53,068 nucleotides of DNA from Verrucomicrobiaceae bacterium (GTDB lineage Bacteria; Pseudomonadota; Gammaproteobacteria; Pseudomonadales; CAMLJR01). The stretch is from positions 1-53,068 of the forward strand of contig JAQGNY010000024.1 in the NCBI GenBank assembly GCA_028293825.1. Reading direction: 5' to 3'. A program made the translations under genes and the position numbers. Of the stretch, positions 48,267 to 53,068 are shown one piece after another (the stretch's first letter is position 1; every line of letters starts with the position of its first letter). The notes under the pieces were generated by a model. The model saw nothing but the letters and a program-made list of their open reading frames with translations, did no database searches and was not told the DNA's origin.

Positions 48267-48463
48267 TTATTTTCTAAATCGTCCGACAGTACATCGTCGT
48301 AATTGCTGTCGCCGCTAATTCGTTGTTTCTCATTTGCCCACGCAATAAAGTCTTTGTTTTTGCATTGCTCCGAACAGAACGGGCGATTGGGGCTTACTTC
48401 GCTCCATATTACGTCGGCACCGCAGCTTGGGCATTTCACTACGATCGGTTTTTTCTCGGTCAT
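48263..48463 (-). CDS. yacG: YacG, zinc-binding DNA gyrase inhibitor
   Basis: Small zinc protein that binds GyrB and blocks DNA binding by gyrase in E. coli. 66 residues. Zinc ligands Cys11, Cys14, Cys30 and Cys34 (CPSC...CSEQC) are in place, followed by DFIAWANEKQRI and an acidic disordered tail. The TAA shares four bases (TTAA) with the mutT stop from the other strand. Downstream of coaE by one base. Confidence 0.95.
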   Translation of the reverse strand: MTEKKPIVVKCPSCGADVIWSEVSPNRPFCSEQCKNKDFIAWANEKQRISGDSNYDDVLSDDLENN

Positions 48464-48464
48464 T

Positions 48465-49079
48465 TTAATTTCCTAAATTCGGCTTTTGCTTGGCGAGAAT
48501 TAAATAGCGCTGATGCATTTCAAGTACCTGCTCATGCAGCTGTTCCTGAGTGCCGTTATTTTCGATCACATCGTCGGCAAATCTTAAGCGTGCTTCGCGG
48601 CAAATTTGCGCCGCCATAATACGCTGCACCTGTTCGGCACTGTTACTGTCGCGTGTCATCGTGCGTTGCAGTTGCATATCTTCGGACACATCGATAACAA
48701 GTAAGCGGTCGCAGAAATTTTTTTGCGCAGTTTCGGCTAATAGCGGAGAAACAAAAATTACATAAGGGCTTGTTGCTTGCTGTAATTGGCTTTGAGTTTC
48801 TTGCGCGATAAGCGGATGCAACAATTGCTCAAGCCAGGTTTTTTCGCTCAAGTCTTTAAATACAATTTGCCGCAGCGCGGCGCGATTCAGAGCGCCATCT
48901 GTTTGTAGAATGGATGCGCCGAAATGCGCCGCAATTTTTTTCAAAGCGGGCGTACCTGGCTCGACAACGATGCGCGATACAACATCGGCGTCAACGATAT
49001 CAATTCCGAGCGCAGCGAAGATATTAGTGACTGCGGTTTTGCCGCTGCCAATGCCACCGGTCACACCGACAACAAACAT
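48465..49079 (-). CDS. coaE: CoaE, dephospho-CoA kinase
   Basis: Last step of coenzyme A synthesis: phosphorylates the ribose 3'-OH of dephospho-CoA. 204 residues. P-loop GGIGSGKT is at 8-15, DADVVSRIVVEPGT is the CoA-domain start, and SPLLAETAQKNFCDRLLVIDV the core strand. Full length. Order pilD-coaE-yacG matches the pil locus of many gammaproteobacteria. Confidence 0.97.
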   Translation of the reverse strand: MFVVGVTGGIGSGKTAVTNIFAALGIDIVDADVVSRIVVEPGTPALKKIAAHFGASILQTDGALNRAALRQIVFKDLSEKTWLEQLLHPLIAQETQSQLQQATSPYVIFVSPLLAETAQKNFCDRLLVIDVSEDMQLQRTMTRDSNSAEQVQRIMAAQICREARLRFADDVIENNGTQEQLHEQVLEMHQRYLILAKQKPNLGN

Positions 49080-49166
49080 GAGGATTCAGCTCCGATTATT
49101 TCGGAATGATTTTAACAAGAATTGGCGGTCGAGGTGCCTGAGAGAAAACAAGGTTTTGACGGCGGA

Positions 49167-50045
49167 TTAAAGACCGACGAACTGCAAATAATTTTGGATC
49201 AATAATTTGCCCCAGAAGAAGGCGATAACACCTGCACCGGCAAGATAAGGGCCGAATGGAATCGGTGTGCCGCGCCCCTTGCGCTGCGCAATCAACATTA
49301 ATGAGCCGATCACTGCACCGACCAGCGACGACAGCAAAATAATAACCGGCAACATCTGCCAGCCCATCCACGCGCCGAGCGCTGCCAGCAATTTGAAATC
49401 GCCGAAGCCCATGCCTTCTTTGCCGGTGAGTAATTTAAAAACGTGATACACGCTCCACAGGCTTAAATAGCCAGCGGCTGCGCCCCAGATGGCATCGTTC
49501 AGCGATACGAACATACCGCCGGTGTTCAGTAGCAATCCAAGCCACAACAGCGGCAGCGTTATTTGATCCGGCAATAATTGATGATCGACATCAATCATCG
49601 TCATCGCCAGCAATGCCCACAATAAAATCAGCGTTGCTAATAGCGGCCAGCCGAAACCCATTTGCCATGCGGTAAATACAGCCAGTAAACCGGAAACCAT
49701 TTCAATAATTGGATAGCGCTTCGAGATCGCAATTTTGCAATTCGCGCAGCGACCGCGCAAAAACAAATAGCTGATGACCGGAATATTTTGCCATGCGGCA
49801 ATTTTTGAATTACAGCCGGGGCAGCGCGATGGAGGAAAGGCGAGATTAAATGGTTCGCTGCTGACTGTCGGCGATTCTATATTTAATAGAAGCGAGCACT
49901 CCGAATGCCACTCACGCTGCATCATTACCGGCAGACGATAAATAACAACATTAAGGAAGCTGCCGACAATCAAGCCCAATAAAAAACACCCGGCGATTAA
50001 GTACGCCGGGTGTTCGAGAAAAAATGCGATATAGAGATTCAGCAC
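49167..50045 (-). CDS. pilD: PilD, prepilin peptidase and N-methyltransferase
   Basis: Inner-membrane aspartic protease that cuts type IV prepilin leaders and methylates the new N-terminus; often also serves type II secretion. 292 residues, about eight membrane helices. The cytoplasmic domain has the zinc tetracysteine C75-x2-C78 and C100-x2-C103. Catalytic aspartates are Asp152 (IDVDHQLLPD) and Asp216 (GFGDFKL). Seven bases after pilC. Confidence 0.97.
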   Translation of the reverse strand: MLNLYIAFFLEHPAYLIAGCFLLGLIVGSFLNVVIYRLPVMMQREWHSECSLLLNIESPTVSSEPFNLAFPPSRCPGCNSKIAAWQNIPVISYLFLRGRCANCKIAISKRYPIIEMVSGLLAVFTAWQMGFGWPLLATLILLWALLAMTMIDVDHQLLPDQITLPLLWLGLLLNTGGMFVSLNDAIWGAAAGYLSLWSVYHVFKLLTGKEGMGFGDFKLLAALGAWMGWQMLPVIILLSSLVGAVIGSLMLIAQRKGRGTPIPFGPYLAGAGVIAFFWGKLLIQNYLQFVGL

Positions 50046-50052
50046 TAGCGTC

Positions 50053-51270
50053 TTAGATAACCGAGCCGAGCGAGAAGATGGGCATATACATCGCGATCAT
50101 CAGGCCACCGACTAAAATACCGAGTACCGCCATAATCATCGGCTCAAGCAATGCGGTTAATGAATCGACCAGATTGTCGACTGCTTCCTCATAATGCGTT
50201 GCCACTTTGTCGAGCATTTCATCGAGTGCGCCCGACTCTTCGCCAATCGCCACCATCTGCGTCAGCATGGACGGAAACATATTGGTCGCTTTAATTGCGA
50301 CGTTGAGCTGTTGACCCGCGGTGACTTCCTCGCGGACACGTTGAATGGCATCGTGGTAGGGAATACTGCCGGCCGCTCCCGCTACGGAATCCAATGCATC
50401 CACCAGCGGAACACCGGCTGCGAATGTCGTGGAGAGGGTTCTGGCAAAGCGCGCAATTATCGATTGATAAACAATATTGCCGACGATAGGAATGCGTAAG
50501 GTCAGTCGATCCATATATTCATCAAATTTATGTGATCTTTTGCGCGCCTCAACGAATACAGCGCCACTGGCAATAATAATGATCAATATCAGCAGCCACC
50601 AGGATTGTACGGCTTCGGATAAATGCAGAACAAATAATGTAAAGGCCGGAAGTTGTGCGCCAAAGCCGGCAAATGTCGAAGCAAATTGCGGTACAACTTT
50701 AATTAACAAAATGGCAGTAACGACAACGGCGACGACAACCACCGCAGCAGGATAGGTCATCGCTTTTTTGATTTTTGCTTTTAATGCTTCGGTTTTTTCT
50801 TTGTAAGTGGCGATACGCGCGAGCATGGTTTCCAACGTACCGGCCTGTTCGCCAGCGCTGACCAAACTGCAAAATAATTCGTCAAAATATTTGGGATGCT
50901 TGCTGATTGATATGGCGAGCGAGGTACCGCTCGCAACTTCATTTTTAATTTCGATAACTAAATCACGCATCGTGCGATTTTCAAGACCTTCGGCCACGAT
51001 ATCGAAACTTTGTACCAGCGGCACACCGGCTTTCATCATGGTCGCGAGTTGACGCGCAAATATAGCAATGTCTGCGGGTTTTATTTTTTTCTGACCGCTG
51101 AACAGCGGCTTCGATTTGCGCTTAACCGTTTTGGCGGCAATACCCTGCTTGCGTAATTGAGCCTTAACCATCGCTTGATTGGAGCCGATAGCCTCACCTT
51201 TCGCGGGGCGACCCTGCCGATCGGTGCCCTGCCAAGTGTATGTCTGCGATTTCGCGGCAACGGTTGCCAT
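50053..51270 (-). CDS. pilC: PilC, type IV pilus inner-membrane platform protein
   Basis: Polytopic GspF-family protein that couples the PilB/PilT motors to pilin assembly. 405 residues with two repeated T2SSF domains (about 70-195 and 270-395) and three membrane segments (about 175-200, 220-240, 375-395). The FARQLATMMKAGVPLVQSFDI signature is clear, and FARTLSTTFAAGVPLVDALDSV repeats it. Four bases after pilB. Confidence 0.97.
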   Translation of the reverse strand: MATVAAKSQTYTWQGTDRQGRPAKGEAIGSNQAMVKAQLRKQGIAAKTVKRKSKPLFSGQKKIKPADIAIFARQLATMMKAGVPLVQSFDIVAEGLENRTMRDLVIEIKNEVASGTSLAISISKHPKYFDELFCSLVSAGEQAGTLETMLARIATYKEKTEALKAKIKKAMTYPAAVVVVAVVVTAILLIKVVPQFASTFAGFGAQLPAFTLFVLHLSEAVQSWWLLILIIIIASGAVFVEARKRSHKFDEYMDRLTLRIPIVGNIVYQSIIARFARTLSTTFAAGVPLVDALDSVAGAAGSIPYHDAIQRVREEVTAGQQLNVAIKATNMFPSMLTQMVAIGEESGALDEMLDKVATHYEEAVDNLVDSLTALLEPMIMAVLGILVGGLMIAMYMPIFSLGSVI

Positions 51271-51274
51271 TCAA

Positions 51275-52996
51275 TTAATCCTTTGTGACCCGGTTTACTT
51301 CTTCAAGACTGGTAACGCCTGCCGCGCACTTAACCAATGCAGAGGCGCGCAAACTATTGAAGCCCTCGGCACGAGCAGCCTCATCGATCATTATCGAATT
51401 GCCTTCTTCCATAATGATGCGGGAAATTTTCGGTGTGATTCGCACCACTTCATAAACGCCGACGCGCCCCTTATAGCCGTTCTGGCATTTGGGGCAACCG
51501 ACCGGTTTCATTATAGTCGCGGTCTTTAATTGTTCCTCTTTAAAGCCCTCATGGATCAGCGTTTCGTGAGGAAGGTCCGCCTTTACTGCACAAAATGGAC
51601 ACAACTTGCGCGCCAGCCGCTGCGCAATAATCAAATTGACCGTAGTCGCGATATTGAATGGCGCCACACCCATGTTGAGCATACGGGTGATGGTTTCCGC
51701 GGCGCTGTTGGTGTGTAGCGTCGACATCACCATGTGGCCCGTTTGCGCCGCTTTAATTGCAATTTCAGCCGTTTCTAAATCGCGAATCTCACCGACCATG
51801 ATGACATCGGGGTCTTGGCGCAGAAATGAGCGTAGCGCATCCGCAAAATTGAGCCCCACTTTCGCGTTGACGTTAACCTGGTTAATACCTTCCAGGTTGA
51901 TCTCGACCGGATCTTCCGCCGTGGAGATATTAATTTCCGATGTATTGAGAATATTCAAGCCGGTATATAAAGAAACCGTTTTACCGCTGCCGGTCGGGCC
52001 GGTAACCAAAATCATGCCCTGCGGTTGCTGCAGCGCGCGCATATACATTTCTTTTTGAATGGCTTCATAGCCCAGCGCGTCAATCCCGAGTTTTGCGCTG
52101 GATGGATCAAGAATCCGCAGTACGATTTTCTCGCCCCAAATGGTGGGCAAGCTGTTTACCCGAAAATCGATTGAGCGATTTTTCGAGAGTTTCATTTTTA
52201 TTCGGCCATCTTGCGGTATCCGCCGCTCAGAAATATCCATCTGCGACATAACTTTCAACCGCGCTGCCATACGTCCAGCTAGATTCACTGGCGGTTTTGC
52301 CACATCAAACAAAATGCCATCTGTTCTGTAACGAATGCGATACAGCTTTTCATACGGCTCAAAGTGAATATCCGAGGCACCGCCGCGAATCGCATCAATC
52401 AGGATTTTATTCACGAACTTAACAATCGGCGCTTCATCGGCGGCGGGCGCTGCGTCATCATTACCACCTGCCTCATCCACAGCTTCAATATCAAGATCTT
52501 CAAGGCCGGCCTCGTTCAAATCACCCAACGAATCCATCGAATCTTCGTTGGCGTCCAGATATTTCAGAATCGCCGCAGCCAGCGCGGTTTCTTCTACCAG
52601 AATTGCATCGGTATTAATGCCGGTGTGAAATTTAATTTCATCCAGCGCACGCAAATTGGTCGGATCGGACACGGCAATAAATAAGCGATTGCCACGACGA
52701 AATAGCGGCAGCGTGTGATGCTTCTGAATTAATTTCGAATCGACTAAGTTTTTGGGGCTGGTCGCCATATTGAAAGCGGAGAGATCGAACAGCGGCGTGC
52801 CGAACTCATCGGAAGCGGCTTCGGCAATAGCGGCGCTGGTGGCCAATCGATTGTCGACCAGGAAAGTCACCAGTGGCTTTTTATCGCGCGTGGCAGATTG
52901 CAAAGCGTCTTGCGCAATTTGTTCGCTTAATACGCCATCTTTAACCAGCCGGCGAGCCAAGCCACTGAGCGCAATCGAAGAAGTGGGTGCATTCAT
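51275..52996 (-). CDS. pilB: PilB, type IV pilus extension ATPase
   Basis: Hexameric ATPase powering pilus extension. 573 residues: N-terminal MshEN-type domain (about 10-140), an acidic linker (150-190), then the GspE ATPase. Walker A GPTGSGKT is at 333-340, the Asp box around DIHFEPYE (209-216), Walker B VIMVGEIRD with Glu403, and His box TLHTNSA. Zinc tetracysteine Cys466/469 and 501/504. First gene of the leftward pilBCD operon. pilA is not in the window; the last 72 bases hold no gene that I recognise. Confidence 0.97.
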   Translation of the reverse strand: MNAPTSSIALSGLARRLVKDGVLSEQIAQDALQSATRDKKPLVTFLVDNRLATSAAIAEAASDEFGTPLFDLSAFNMATSPKNLVDSKLIQKHHTLPLFRRGNRLFIAVSDPTNLRALDEIKFHTGINTDAILVEETALAAAILKYLDANEDSMDSLGDLNEAGLEDLDIEAVDEAGGNDDAAPAADEAPIVKFVNKILIDAIRGGASDIHFEPYEKLYRIRYRTDGILFDVAKPPVNLAGRMAARLKVMSQMDISERRIPQDGRIKMKLSKNRSIDFRVNSLPTIWGEKIVLRILDPSSAKLGIDALGYEAIQKEMYMRALQQPQGMILVTGPTGSGKTVSLYTGLNILNTSEINISTAEDPVEINLEGINQVNVNAKVGLNFADALRSFLRQDPDVIMVGEIRDLETAEIAIKAAQTGHMVMSTLHTNSAAETITRMLNMGVAPFNIATTVNLIIAQRLARKLCPFCAVKADLPHETLIHEGFKEEQLKTATIMKPVGCPKCQNGYKGRVGVYEVVRITPKISRIIMEEGNSIMIDEAARAEGFNSLRASALVKCAAGVTSLEEVNRVTKD

Positions 52997-53068
52997 TAAT
53001 AATTATCCGACTAATAATTGGCCGATTGAACGAAGCGCAATTTGGAACGAATTAAACGTTTCAATAGG

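Overview
The window is a block of conserved housekeeping genes from a gammaproteobacterium. Gene order closely follows the Pseudomonas/Cellvibrio type: lpt-kds / mla-ibaG-murA-hisGDC / algW / zapE-rplM-rpsI-petABC-sspB / lpoA-yraN-diaA-dolP / rsmI-rnpB / dcw cluster / lpxC-M23-secA-argJ-mutT / yacG-coaE-pilDCB. Moderate GC (roughly mid-50s by eye), a bc1 complex, type IV pilus genes next to coaE-yacG and a short-form HisG all point to the Pseudomonadales/Cellvibrionales side of the class. The species cannot be named from this sequence alone.

Layout. 1-3291 (minus): lptB (cut by the left edge), lptA, lptC, kdsC and kdsD, for LPS transport and Kdo synthesis. 3472-11359 (plus): the complete mlaFEDCB lipid transport operon, ibaG, murA, then hisG, hisD and hisC. 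11366-13871: algW/degS-type protease (minus), a Nif3-like protein (plus) and zapG/yhcB (minus). 14051-19579 (plus): zapE, rplM-rpsI behind a good sigma70 promoter, petABC, and sspB without its usual neighbour sspA. 19582-23028 (minus): lpoA-yraN-diaA-dolP. 23040-24297 (plus): rsmI and the RNase P RNA.

24486-42730 (plus): a complete division and cell wall cluster in canonical order: mraZ, rsmH, ftsL, ftsI, murE, murF, mraY, murD, ftsW, murG, murC, ddlB, ftsQ, ftsA, ftsZ, lpxC. A sigma70 promoter and a three-repeat MraZ operator precede it. Most junctions overlap by 1, 4 or 8 bases, suggesting translational coupling. 42874-48266 (plus): an M23 endopeptidase, secA, argJ and a mutT-type Nudix gene. 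48263-52996 (minus): yacG, coaE, pilD, pilC and pilB.

Functionally the window is an envelope factory. It covers precursor synthesis (murA, murC-G, mraY, ddlB), septal synthesis (ftsI, ftsW, ftsQ, ftsL, ftsA, ftsZ, zapE, zapG), synthase activation (lpoA), LPS synthesis and export (lpxC, kds, lpt), outer-membrane lipid upkeep (mla, dolP), protein export (secA) and pilus assembly (pilBCD). I see no prophage, insertion sequence, CRISPR array, integron, toxin-antitoxin pair, defence island or tRNA, and no sign of a new multi-gene system. The items worth a second look are small: a terminator embedded in the ClpX-binding tail codons of sspB, loss of sspA, a very tight divergent lpoA/rsmI start, an SSQ variant in FtsI, short tandem duplications in lpoA, murF and at the rsmH stop, tiny upstream ORFs at hisG and zapE, and competing hairpins in the secA leader.
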